This document shows positions 1 to 6,513 of a stretch of 10,409 bases of DNA, one piece after another (the first letter of the stretch is position 1; every line of letters begins with the position of its first letter). The position numbers were made by a program, and so were the translations under genes. The notes under the pieces are model-generated. The model did not search any database, was not told the DNA's origin, and saw only the letters and a list, made by a program, of their open reading frames with translations. This DNA comes from Collinsella sp. (GTDB lineage: Bacteria > Actinomycetota > Coriobacteriia > Coriobacteriales > Coriobacteriaceae). The DNA is taken from positions 1 through 10,409 of the forward strand of contig WGSQ01000057.1 in assembly GCA_014871605.1 (NCBI GenBank). Direction: 5' to 3'.

Positions 1-4
1 CAAA

Positions 5-27
5 GAAGGCCACTTAATGTGGCCTTC
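5..27 (-). terminator. Hairpin terminator at the window edge
   Basis: A perfect 9-bp stem (GAAGGCCAC / GTGGCCTTC) with a 5-base loop lies about 100 bases past the end of the minus-strand flavodoxin-like gene. Read on the minus strand the hairpin is followed by TTTG and then the window ends, so the U-tract cannot be fully seen. On the plus strand no T-run follows. It most likely ends the flavodoxin-like transcript, and could also serve a convergent gene outside the window. The roughly 97 bases between this hairpin and the gene show nothing else recognisable. Confidence 0.6.
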
Positions 28-124
28 GTCTTGCGCAGGACTGTAGAGCAGGGAACTTCGTGCCCCGACGCCCGGGAGGACGTTTCATTTAGAAAGATGG
101 ACCGACCGCCGTCAGCGATGGGAG

Positions 125-676
125 CTACTCCCCCAGCACGGCCTTCTTGGCGGCTGCGGCCATGTTGTCCAGGTCCTCCTTGGTGGGATGGTCCTTTGCG
201 GCAAACCAGTTGTCGAGCAGCATCTTATAGCGCGCGTTTTCGGGTTCTTGCTCAAGCATTGCCTCGTAGCGCTGCTTTACGGCAGGGCCCATCTTGCCCT
301 GGCACATCGCCCAGCCCGCAAGCTCGGCATCCCCAGCCAAATTGGAAGTTACGCGGTCGATAATCTGCTGATAATAGCTCTGGTCGGCCCCAAAGCCGCA
401 GGTGCCAAACAGGAACACGCGCTTGCCGTGCAAGGCGGAGAGCAACGCCGCAACTGAAGGCGTGCACGCGCCCTTGTCGCACCAAAAACCGACGAGCACC
501 GTGTCGGCCGCGCAGGCGCCCTGCGCCTCGAGCGCAACCTGATCTGCATCCGCATCGTCGCTCAACGCCGCGGCATGGACATAATCAACACCCGCAGCCT
601 GCAGAGCGCGCTTGATCGCGCCCGAAACCATCCTGGTATTACCGCTCTTGCTGTTAACCACCAAAGAGCACGTCAT
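125..676 (-). CDS. Flavodoxin-like protein, possibly BilS-like
   Basis: This is a small cytoplasmic FMN-binding-type protein of about 183 residues, a usual length for single-domain flavodoxins. Near the N terminus, after a hydrophobic beta strand (SLVV), it has the phosphate-binding loop NSKSGNTRMV. A second strand-loop, VLVGFWCDKGACTPS, follows with an aromatic residue placed to stack on flavin. Next come a third strand-loop (KRVFLFGTCGFG) and a late CQGKM motif. The GFW.DKG and LFGT.G pattern resembles the flavodoxin group that includes BilS, the partner of the bilirubin reductase BilR. No bilR-like gene lies in the window, so that link is weak and the electron partner is unknown. The start is uncertain: ATG at 676 has a GAGG 10 bases upstream, and an in-frame GTG at 682 has it only 4 bases upstream. 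It lies 121 bp or more downstream of the ABC exporter operon on the same strand, with its own candidate promoter. Confidence 0.8.
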   Translation of the reverse strand: MTCSLVVNSKSGNTRMVSGAIKRALQAAGVDYVHAAALSDDADADQVALEAQGACAADTVLVGFWCDKGACTPSVAALLSALHGKRVFLFGTCGFGADQSYYQQIIDRVTSNLAGDAELAGWAMCQGKMGPAVKQRYEAMLEQEPENARYKMLLDNWFAAKDHPTKEDLDNMAAAAKKAVLGE

Positions 677-735
677 AGTCACGTTGCCTCGTTTCCCCCA
701 AAACTAAAGCCACTAATGCAATTTATTAGATGAAT

Positions 736-763
736 ATCTTAGTACTTACGTGACAGATGTAAA
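736..763 (-). promoter_or_regulatory. Candidate promoter of the flavodoxin-like gene
   Basis: On the minus strand TTTACA (758-763; 5 of 6 to consensus) is followed after 16 bases by TAAGAT (736-741; 4 of 6). It gives a leader of roughly 50 bases before the start codon. An inverted repeat overlaps the -35 box. The match is by eye only. Confidence 0.4.
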
Positions 764-775
764 CCACCGTCTGTC
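752..775. repeat. Inverted repeat over the -35 box
   Basis: GACAGA (752-757) and TCTGTC (770-775) form a perfect 6-bp inverted repeat with a 12-base spacer, extendable by a G.T and a G.C pair. The spacer contains the candidate -35 box of the flavodoxin-like gene. No T-run follows on either strand, so a terminator is less likely than an operator or a chance repeat. Confidence 0.35.
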
Positions 776-803
776 GATTGATTAATTTGCCCCACGGGCT
801 TGC

Positions 804-2663
804 TTACTGGGCGAATTGGCTGCGGTAGAGTTCGGCGTAGAAGCCGCCTGCCGCTAGCAGCTCGTCGTGCGTGCCGCGCTCGATAATCTGGCCGTCGCGC
901 ATCACCAAAATGCAGTCGGCGTTGCGGATGGTGCTCAGGCGATGCGCCACGACAAAGCTTGTGCGGCCAGCCATGAGCTCGTCGAATGCCGCCTGCACCT
1001 GCAGCTCGGTGCGGGTATCGATGCTCGAAGTCGCCTCGTCCAGCAGCAAGATAGCCGGATCGGTGAGCATGACGCGTGCGATGCACAGCAGCTGTTTTTG
1101 ACCTTGGCTAAACGTGCCGCCGTCCTCGCCGATCACCGTATCGTAGCCGCCTGGCAGCTGCACGATAAACTTGTGCGCGTGCGCGCGCTTGGCCGCCTCG
1201 ACAACCTGTTCGCGCGTGGCATCGGGACAACCGTAGGCGATGTTTTCCGCCACCGTGCCCTCGAACAGCCAAGTGTCCTGCAGCACCATGCCAAAGGCGC
1301 GGCGCAGGCTTGCGCGCGTGTAGTCACGCGAGGAACGGCCATCGACCGCAATGCGACCGGCATCGATATCGTAAAAACGCAGTAGCAAATTGATGAGCGT
1401 CGTCTTGCCACAGCCCGTAGGACCGACCAGGGCAAAGCGCATGCCGGGCTTAGCCTCGATGCAGATATCCTGCAGCAGTTTGCGGTCGGGCACGTAGCTA
1501 AAGTCCACGTGTTCAAAAGTCACCTCACCCTGCGGGGCGGTAAGCTCTACAGCGTCCGACGCGTCGGGCTCCTGCTCGCGCGCATCGAGCAGCGCAAACA
1601 TGCGGCGCGCCGAGGCGTACGCGGTCTGGACCTGCGTAATGACGTTGGTGACCTCGTTGAACGGCTTGGTGTACTGGTTGGCATAGGACAGGAAGATCTG
1701 CACGCCGCCCACCGTAAGCGCCGCGGGCACGCCCGTGATCACGCCCACGCAGCCGATCACAGCGACCACGGCATAGATGATGTTATTGATAAAGCGCGTA
1801 CCGGGATTGGAAAGCGAGCCCATAAACTGCGCGCACTCGCCTGCCGTATAGAGCTCGGCGTTAAGGGCATCAAAGCGCAGCTGCGCATTGGGGCCATAGG
1901 CAAAGGCGTCGACAAGCTTCTGCTCGCCTACGTACTCTTCGATATGACCACCGAGCTGACCCTGAATGCGCTGCTGCGCCGTAAAGCTTTTGTTGGAGAG
2001 CTTGGCGATGGCGCCGGCTGCAAAAATGGAAAGCGGCGTGACGAGTACCACCACGAGCGTCATGGTCAGGTTAATGGAGAGCATAAACGCGAGCGTGCCA
2101 ACGATGGTGATAACGCCGGTGAATAGCTGGGTAAAGCCCTGGAGCAGACCGTCGCCCACCTGGTCGACGTCGTTGACCACGCGGCTCATAAGGTCGCCGT
2201 GGGCGTGGCTGTCGATAAAGCTGAGCGGCATGCGACTGAGCTTGTCGCTCGCCTCCACGCGCATGTCGCGCACCGTCTCGTAGGACAAGCGGTTGACGCA
2301 ATAGCCCTGCAGCCACTGGAAGGCCGCTGCTCCCACCACGACGAGCGCGAGTTTGGTAACGAGCGGCAGCAGCGCATCGAAGTCCACCTGCCCGGCGGCG
2401 ACGATAAGGTCGATGCCTTCGCCAATAAGGATGGGCGTATAGAGCTGCAAGATTACCGAAACGGCGGCACTCACAAACGACGCCGTAAACGAAAAACGGT
2501 GCGGACGAACGTAGCCCAGCAAGCGGCGGGTCACCGCACCCACGGGATAGCGCTCGGGATCGCCGGGCTGGCGCGGACCGTCGCCCAGGTCGTTGAGGTT
2601 ATCGTTACCGGACACGTTGGCCGTCATCGTGGCGACCGAACCGGAGGAAGTGTACGGATTCAT
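804..2663 (-). CDS. ABC exporter subunit, catalytic-site half (permease-ATPase)
   Basis: This 619-residue half-transporter has a polar N-terminal extension (1-45), a six-helix membrane domain (about 55-350) and an ATPase domain (about 378-619). In the ATPase are Walker A GPTGCGKT (414-421), Q-loop Gln462, Walker B ILLLDE with catalytic Glu543, and the switch His574 in VVAHRLST. The signature motif is FSQGQ (518-522) rather than LSGGQ. The upstream neighbour lacks the catalytic Glu and His but keeps FSGGQ. In the dimer, the ATP site made of this subunit's Walker motifs and the partner's signature should therefore hydrolyse ATP, while the other site is degenerate. This is the known pattern of heterodimeric exporters such as TM287/288 and BmrCD. 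The start abuts the upstream stop codon, with a perfect AAGGAGG 8 bases before it inside that gene, so the two are co-translated. The substrate is unknown; drugs, lipids or peptides are possible. Confidence 0.93.
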   Translation of the reverse strand: MNPYTSSGSVATMTANVSGNDNLNDLGDGPRQPGDPERYPVGAVTRRLLGYVRPHRFSFTASFVSAAVSVILQLYTPILIGEGIDLIVAAGQVDFDALLPLVTKLALVVVGAAAFQWLQGYCVNRLSYETVRDMRVEASDKLSRMPLSFIDSHAHGDLMSRVVNDVDQVGDGLLQGFTQLFTGVITIVGTLAFMLSINLTMTLVVVLVTPLSIFAAGAIAKLSNKSFTAQQRIQGQLGGHIEEYVGEQKLVDAFAYGPNAQLRFDALNAELYTAGECAQFMGSLSNPGTRFINNIIYAVVAVIGCVGVITGVPAALTVGGVQIFLSYANQYTKPFNEVTNVITQVQTAYASARRMFALLDAREQEPDASDAVELTAPQGEVTFEHVDFSYVPDRKLLQDICIEAKPGMRFALVGPTGCGKTTLINLLLRFYDIDAGRIAVDGRSSRDYTRASLRRAFGMVLQDTWLFEGTVAENIAYGCPDATREQVVEAAKRAHAHKFIVQLPGGYDTVIGEDGGTFSQGQKQLLCIARVMLTDPAILLLDEATSSIDTRTELQVQAAFDELMAGRTSFVVAHRLSTIRNADCILVMRDGQIIERGTHDELLAAGGFYAELYRSQFAQ

Positions 2664-4544
2664 TTAGCATCCCTCCTTTGCGCAGACGGATGCGGGGGCG
2701 GTCGGAGCGGACGCGGGGCTTAGGGTGGACGCGGGCGCCGGAGTGGGCGCGGGCGCTGTGCTCCCCCGCTGGCCCTCAAGCTCCTCGCGGCGCAGCTGCG
2801 ACTGGCAAATCTCGCGATAGAGCCGACAGGTCGCATAGAGCTCGTCATGTGTGCCCAGGCCGGCAACCGAGCCGTGGTCGAGCACGCAGATCACGTCGGC
2901 ATCGCGCACGGTCGAGACGCGCTGGCTCACAATCACCGTGGTCAGCGGCAGCCCGCCCTTGGCGGCACCGCGCATGCTGCGCTCGCGAATGGCATGGCGA
3001 AGCGCCGCGTCGGTCTTAAAGTCGAGCGCCGACGCGGAGTCATCCATGATCAATATCTGAGGCGAACCAACCAAGGCACGCGCGATAGTCAGGCGCTGAC
3101 GCTGGCCACCGCTAAAGTTCTTGCCGCCCGCCTCGACCGGGGCGTCTAAGCCCTGCGGCTTGTTGCGCACGAACTCGCTGGCCTGCGCCATGTCGAGTGC
3201 CACCCAGAGCTCCTCGTCGGTCGCAGCTTCATCGCGCCAGGTCAGGTTGCTGCGGATGGAGCCGCTCACCAGCGATGCGCGCTGCGGAACGGTCGCGACC
3301 ACACGGCGCAGCTGGTCGAGCGGCCAGGTGCGCACGTCGACGCCCATCACGCTCACGCTGCCGGTGCTCGCATCGTACAGGCGCGGGATGAGCGAGACGA
3401 GCGTGGACTTGCCGCTACCCGTACCGCCGATAATGCCGAGCGTCTTGCCCAGCGGGAGTTCCAGCGTCACATCGTTGACAGCATTGGCCGCGCCAGCGCC
3501 AAACGAGAAGCTCGCATGGCTCAAGCTCAGCGCGGGAACTGAAGCGACATTGCCCGGCTTGGGCAGCGCGACCGGCTGGTTGCCCTCGTCAGCGATGCCC
3601 GGCACGCAATTGAGCACCTCGTTGATACGCGACGCGCTGGCGCTCGCCTTGGTAAAGACCACGACCAGGTTGGCGACGTACACGATGGAGGTCAGGGTCT
3701 GCGTCATGTAGTTCACAAACGCCATGACCTGGCCCTGCGTAAGCTCGCCCACGCTGACCTGGATGCCGCCCACCCACAGGATGGCGCACACGCCCAGGTT
3801 CATCACCAAAAACGTGACGGGGTTGAGAATCGACGAGAGCTTGCCCACCGCGATGGCAGTATTGGCCTGGTCGTCGGCGGCCTGCGCAAAGCGCTCGCGC
3901 TCGTGATCTTCGCGCACGAAGGCGCGAACCACGCGGGCGCCCGAAAGGCCCTCGCGGCAGATAAGCGCGATGCGGTCGAGCTTTGCCTGCAGCTGCTTGT
4001 AGTACGGAATGCAGCGCGCCATGACAACCCAGAACACCAGGCCAATGGCGGGCGTGCAGATCAAAAAGATGATGCCGAGCTTAAGGTCGATGGCAAGGGC
4101 CGCGCACATGGAGCCCACCGCTAGAAAGGGCCAGCGGATGAGCATGCGCACGCCCAGCGCCACAGCGAGCTGGACCTGGTTAACGTCGTTGGTAATGCGC
4201 GTGATGAGCGACGGCGTGCCAAAGCGGTCGAGCTCGGCATAGCTCAGCTTGTTGATGTGCTTGTAGAGCGCGCCGCGAATGTCGGTGCCCATGCCCTGCG
4301 ATGTCAGCGCCGCCATCTTTTGGCAGACAAGCGTAAACGAGATGCCAATCACAGCCATGGCGCCAAGTACCATGCCGTAGTGGATAACGGCGCTGACATC
4401 GTGTGCGCCAATACCCTTATCGATCATCTGGGCAATCACGAGCGGTGTAAGCAGGTCAAAGATCACTTCGATCAGCTTGCACGCAGGGCCAATCACCATA
4501 TAGCGGCGAAACTTGCCACCAAAACGCCTGAGCAGCTCAATCAT
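2664..4544 (-). CDS. ABC exporter subunit, degenerate-site half (permease-ATPase)
   Basis: This first gene of the exporter operon has about 626 residues. It has a six-helix membrane domain (about 10-300) and an ATPase domain (about 335-585). Numbered from the ATG at 4544, the motifs are Walker A GGTGSGKST (373-381), Q-loop Gln421, signature FSGGQ (477-481), and Walker B ILIMDD, where Asp502 replaces the catalytic Glu. The switch His is replaced by Gln541 in VSQRVST. Those two losses mark the non-hydrolysing subunit of a heterodimeric type I exporter, and the next gene supplies the matching partner. The C terminus carries a low-complexity Ala/Pro/Ser tail of about 35 residues ending in Cys, outside the usual family fold. 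I chose ATG 4544 because AGGGAG lies 9 bases upstream. An in-frame TTG at 4577 would add 11 residues but has no ribosome binding site. Confidence 0.93.
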   Translation of the reverse strand: MIELLRRFGGKFRRYMVIGPACKLIEVIFDLLTPLVIAQMIDKGIGAHDVSAVIHYGMVLGAMAVIGISFTLVCQKMAALTSQGMGTDIRGALYKHINKLSYAELDRFGTPSLITRITNDVNQVQLAVALGVRMLIRWPFLAVGSMCAALAIDLKLGIIFLICTPAIGLVFWVVMARCIPYYKQLQAKLDRIALICREGLSGARVVRAFVREDHERERFAQAADDQANTAIAVGKLSSILNPVTFLVMNLGVCAILWVGGIQVSVGELTQGQVMAFVNYMTQTLTSIVYVANLVVVFTKASASASRINEVLNCVPGIADEGNQPVALPKPGNVASVPALSLSHASFSFGAGAANAVNDVTLELPLGKTLGIIGGTGSGKSTLVSLIPRLYDASTGSVSVMGVDVRTWPLDQLRRVVATVPQRASLVSGSIRSNLTWRDEAATDEELWVALDMAQASEFVRNKPQGLDAPVEAGGKNFSGGQRQRLTIARALVGSPQILIMDDSASALDFKTDAALRHAIRERSMRGAAKGGLPLTTVIVSQRVSTVRDADVICVLDHGSVAGLGTHDELYATCRLYREICQSQLRREELEGQRGSTAPAPTPAPASTLSPASAPTAPASVCAKEGC

Positions 4545-4588
4545 GTATAGGCGCTCCCTATCATCATTCACACTCAATTCGAATCATG

Positions 4589-4618
4589 ATAGTACGGTGA
4601 GCCCAAAAGAAGCGTAAA
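4589..4618 (-). promoter_or_regulatory. Candidate promoter of the ABC exporter operon
   Basis: On the minus strand TTTACG (4613-4618) and TACTAT (4589-4594) are separated by 18 bases, placing a start about 35-40 bases before the ATG at 4544. Two small palindromes, ATTCGAAT and ATCATGAT, sit just downstream of or overlapping the -10 box and could bind a regulator. The boxes are moderate matches found by eye. Confidence 0.35.
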
Positions 4619-4700
4619 CAACTCGTCATTTCTAATGGGATTCGGTTTCCAAAGAAGCGGAAAGGCACGCGCACACCCAGCCAGTGTCGGGTCGACCGCC

Positions 4701-4709
4701 TGATATACT
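4701..4709 (+). promoter_or_regulatory. Extended -10 promoter of the surface protein gene
   Basis: TGATATACT is an extended -10 element (TGn plus TATACT at 4704-4709) about 50 bases upstream of the ATG at 4760. No good -35 box is seen 17 bases upstream, which is tolerated with an extended -10. A GAGG ribosome binding site (4750-4752 region) lies 7 bases before the ATG. GGGTCG (4689-4694) and CGACCC (4736-4741) form a short inverted repeat around the start region. Confidence 0.5.
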
Positions 4710-4759
4710 TACATTAGTGCTACCAAGTTAGTCGCCGACCCTTGAAATGAGGTGCCGAG

Positions 4760-5749
4760 ATGAACGACATTCTCGCAAGAAGAGCAAGACGAGCAACTGT
4801 GGGCATCGCCCTTTCCGCGGCACTTGTCGCGGGAATCGCCCCCGCAACGGCGATCGCGGCAGAAACCAGCTCCCCCACCGGTGCAGTTGCCTTGCAGACG
4901 GAAGATGCGGCCGCCGCAAAAGAAAAAGCGTATGCAGCCATGCAGGAAGCGCTCAAAAACCTCGAGGCCGCGAAAGACGCCGCAAGTCCCGAGAAACTTG
5001 CGGAAATCGATACTAAAATTGCCATTTTTCAAGAGAACTACGACGCTAATTTGGCGCAAGCCGCCATATATAAGGAATCCCTTCCCGCCATGCAAGCGAA
5101 CGTCGATGCAGCTCAAGCCGAATGCGATAAGGCCCACAACCGGACAAGAGCCCTTGAGGCAGAATTAAATAAAATCGACTACACGACTCCTGCCGAAACT
5201 ATTTGGCAGTTGCAAGAGGCGATCACAGAGGCAATAATGCAAGAAAATTCCTGTGAAGATAAGCTTGAGCACTGCCGAATGCGCCTCGAAAGTCATAAAA
5301 GCCTGATTTATTTCTTTGAAAGCGAAGTAGAGTTTAATAAAACCCATCTCGACGGAGAAACAGCCAAGCGGGATGCGCTCCTCGGCGATTTGAAAAGAGC
5401 GCAAATAGCCTATGACGACGCCTGCAAGGCATATGAAGAAGCAAAGGCCGCGGCAGACAAGGCCACCTCGCCCGAGATAACGAAACCCGCCGAGACAACA
5501 CCTCCCTCCGGCTCGGCGCAACCGACCGAGACGACACAGCCCACCGGCTCGCCCGCGACCGGTAAAGACACCTCGCCAAACTCCACCAAGCAAGCGAACA
5601 CGAGCAGCGGCAAACAAGCAGATACGACCGCCGACAAGCTCGCGAACACGGGCGACACAGCGCCGAGCGCAATCGCACTCGCAGGAATCGCCGCCGCAGG
5701 CCTCGGAATAACCGCCACAGCCACACGCCGCATCAAGAACTCAAAATAG
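4760..5749 (+). CDS. Secreted coiled-coil, sortase-anchored surface protein
   Basis: The 329-residue product is a cell-wall-anchored protein. It begins with a Sec signal peptide: basic ARRARRA, a hydrophobic stretch about 12-33, and probable cleavage after an Ala in AIAAE near 33-34. Residues about 48-235 are Ala/Glu/Lys/Gln-rich with heptad-like spacing and almost no Pro, as in a long helical coiled coil. It contains three Cys (122, 165, 172) plus Cys222. Residues 236-290 form a Thr/Pro/Ser/Lys-rich wall-spanning stalk with repeated TETT and PTGS-like units. The sorting signal is LANTG (294-298), then a hydrophobic helix (about 302-320) and the basic tail RRIKNSK, so a class using LPXTG/LAXTG-type sortase should anchor it. 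No sortase gene is nearby. The helical part is visibly more AT-rich than neighbouring genes, which may mean recent acquisition or fast evolution. I do not recognise a specific ligand or family. Confidence 0.88.
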   Translation: MNDILARRARRATVGIALSAALVAGIAPATAIAAETSSPTGAVALQTEDAAAAKEKAYAAMQEALKNLEAAKDAASPEKLAEIDTKIAIFQENYDANLAQAAIYKESLPAMQANVDAAQAECDKAHNRTRALEAELNKIDYTTPAETIWQLQEAITEAIMQENSCEDKLEHCRMRLESHKSLIYFFESEVEFNKTHLDGETAKRDALLGDLKRAQIAYDDACKAYEEAKAAADKATSPEITKPAETTPPSGSAQPTETTQPTGSPATGKDTSPNSTKQANTSSGKQADTTADKLANTGDTAPSAIALAGIAAAGLGITATATRRIKNSK

Positions 5750-5794
5750 CCGACAGAGCATTCTGCCTTCACCAATTCACAAGCCCAGAGACAA

Positions 5795-5834
5795 AAAGAG
5801 GCCCGTTTCCCCACCTAAGGAAACGGGCCTCTTT
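5795..5834. terminator. Strong bidirectional terminator
   Basis: A perfect 14-bp stem (AGAGGCCCGTTTCC / GGAAACGGGCCTCT, 5797-5810 and 5819-5832) has an 8-base loop. It is flanked by an A-run (5793-5797) and TTT (5832-5834), which extend pairing to 16 bp. It ends the surface protein gene on the plus strand. The longer U-run is on the minus strand, so it should also stop minus-strand transcripts coming from the SRP RNA side. Confidence 0.85.
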
Positions 5835-5860
5835 AACTGCAAAAATTCAAGCAACAGCAC

Positions 5861-5911
5861 CGCCGCCTCTTGAACCACGTAGCCATCAATGCCCAGACAA
5901 CGCCAGCAAGC
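5861..5911. repeat. Direct repeat, copy A (51 bp)
   Basis: This stretch matches 6056-6106 at about 40 of 51 positions. Most differences are transitions (A here, G there). The shared core reads CGTAGCCATC followed by AAT or GAT. The two copies are 144 bases apart and bracket an inverted repeat. No coding sense was recognised. Confidence 0.5.
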
Positions 5912-5985
5912 CGCATTCCGCAAGGGATAGATTAAATTAGATAAACGCGCCTTTACGGGTGATTTTTGGACGACGGGGCCCGGCC

Positions 5986-6062
5986 GGCGGCGAGGTGTTT
6001 GGTAGTCGAGCGATCCCGCAGGCGAAGCCGAGGACCAGCGAGACACCAAATACCTCGCCGCC
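5986..6062. repeat. Inverted repeat with 18-bp arms
   Basis: GGCGGCGAGGTGTTTGGT (5986-6003) pairs with the complement at 6045-6062 at 17 of 18 positions, around a 41-base middle. The right arm runs into direct repeat copy B. No T-run follows, so this is not an obvious terminator. It resembles the arms of a small dispersed element. Confidence 0.6.
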
Positions 6063-6106
6063 TCCTGGACCGCGTAGCCATCGATGTTTTGGCAAAGCCA
6101 GCGAGC
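6056..6106. repeat. Direct repeat, copy B (51 bp)
   Basis: This is the second, more GC-rich copy of the 51-bp repeat at 5861-5911. It overlaps the right arm of the inverted repeat to its left and touches the 100-nt hairpin to its right, so three repeat structures are packed edge to edge. Confidence 0.5.
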
Positions 6107-6204
6107 GCCACCCAGAGCGAACAAGTTGGCATGAAAAAGGCAAGGCATAGACCTTCTGGTCATGCCTTGCCTTTTGAATGACAAATTGTCGCTCTGGGTG
6201 GCGC
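6105..6204. repeat. 100-nt near-complete hairpin with terminator-like core
   Basis: The outer 16 bp are perfect (GCGCCACCCAGAGCGA at 6105-6120 against 6189-6204). Pairing then continues, with only a few mismatches and one bulge, to a 4-base apex near 6153. The core is AAAAGGCAAGGCAT, a small loop region, and ATGCCTTGCCTTTT, giving an A-run before and a T-run after, the form of a bidirectional terminator. On the minus strand it lies downstream of the SRP RNA. Its length and perfect ends also suit a miniature inverted-repeat element. Confidence 0.75.
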
Positions 6205-6217
6205 GCAGCGTCGAGCA

Positions 6218-6243
6218 TTGCGCGGTTTGGTAAAACCGCGCAA
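6218..6243. repeat. Perfect 11-bp hairpin next to the SRP RNA
   Basis: TTGCGCGGTTT (6218-6228) and AAACCGCGCAA (6233-6243) form a perfect stem with loop GGTA. On the minus strand it comes directly after the U-rich tract that follows the SRP RNA, and has no U-run of its own. It may act as a back-up stop or stabilise the 3' end of the transcript. Confidence 0.55.
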
Positions 6244-6256
6244 AAAGAAAGCCCGT
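6244..6256 (-). terminator. U-rich end of the SRP RNA transcript
   Basis: On the minus strand the long SRP RNA hairpin is followed by ACGGGCTTTCTTTTT. The hairpin plus this U-rich tract can act as an intrinsic terminator. It is backed by the 6218-6243 hairpin and the 100-nt hairpin beyond. Confidence 0.5.
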
Positions 6257-6359
6257 GCGCTCGATGGATTCGGATGCCCGACAGAGGCTCCTTATGGCTG
6301 CTTCCTTCCGGACCTGACCAGATTCGGAACATGTCGTCATCCGAACCCATCGAACGCGC
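6257..6359 (-). ncRNA. ffs: Small SRP RNA (4.5S / bacterial small type)
   Basis: This is the RNA of the signal recognition particle, which binds Ffh and FtsY to target membrane and secreted proteins. The complement of 6296-6319 contains the Ffh-binding domain IV loop, GGTCAGGTCCGGAAGGAAGC followed by AGCC, which as far as I recall it is the same as in E. coli 4.5S RNA. The flanks pair over almost the whole length: the 5' side GTTCGATGGGTTCGGATG (minus strand) with CATCCGAATCCATCGAGC on the 3' side. That gives the usual single long hairpin of about 100 nt without an Alu domain. The ends are estimated from the pairing. A TATACT -10 box lies just upstream and CTTTCTTTTT just downstream. Confidence 0.95.
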
Positions 6360-6368
6360 TAGGCGCTC

Positions 6369-6374
6369 AGTATA
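6369..6374 (-). promoter_or_regulatory. -10 box of the SRP RNA promoter
   Basis: TATACT on the minus strand ends 7 bases before the predicted start of transcription near 6361, exactly where the SRP RNA stem begins. A good -35 box at 17 bases was not found. TTGCTC lies 22 bases upstream, or 17 bases from an alternative TAAGAT box. Confidence 0.5.
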
Positions 6375-6410
6375 TCTTACCTGCTCCCGCCCGCCAGAGC
6401 AAGGTAGCTA

Positions 6411-6494
6411 ATTTGGGACGGAGCTTTTTTGACTACTTTTGCAGCCCGATTGCCAGAGCAGCCAATGAGTAGTCAAAATAGTCCGATCCCAAAA
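6411..6494. repeat. Imperfect hairpin with 26-nt arms
   Basis: The left arm (6411-6436) and right arm (6469-6494) share TTTGGGA, CGGA and TTTTTTGACTAC / GTAGTCAAAATA blocks with a one-base gap and a few mismatches. The 32-base middle contains a weak palindrome, ATTG...CAAT. It sits upstream of the SRP RNA promoter and may be a degenerate repeat rather than a terminator. Confidence 0.6.
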
Positions 6495-6513
6495 TGACCG
6501 GCTTGGTGCCGCA

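Noticed and set aside
1509..2126. Long plus-strand open frame of about 205 codons opposite the ABC exporter gene
   Set aside because: It is antisense to a clear ATPase/permease gene in GC-rich DNA, has an Arg/His-rich composition with no family features, and has no ribosome binding site. Other frames over 804-4544 fail in the same way.
4545..4577. TTG-initiated 11-residue extension of the first ABC gene
   Set aside because: No ribosome binding site precedes the TTG, whereas AGGGAG is well placed for the ATG at 4544. The extension also overlaps the expected leader.
5777..6350. Overlapping minus-strand open frames of about 140-190 codons
   Set aside because: They run through the strong terminator, the 100-nt hairpin and the SRP RNA itself. 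The repeated IDGY.VQEAA peptide in them is only the 51-bp DNA repeat translated.
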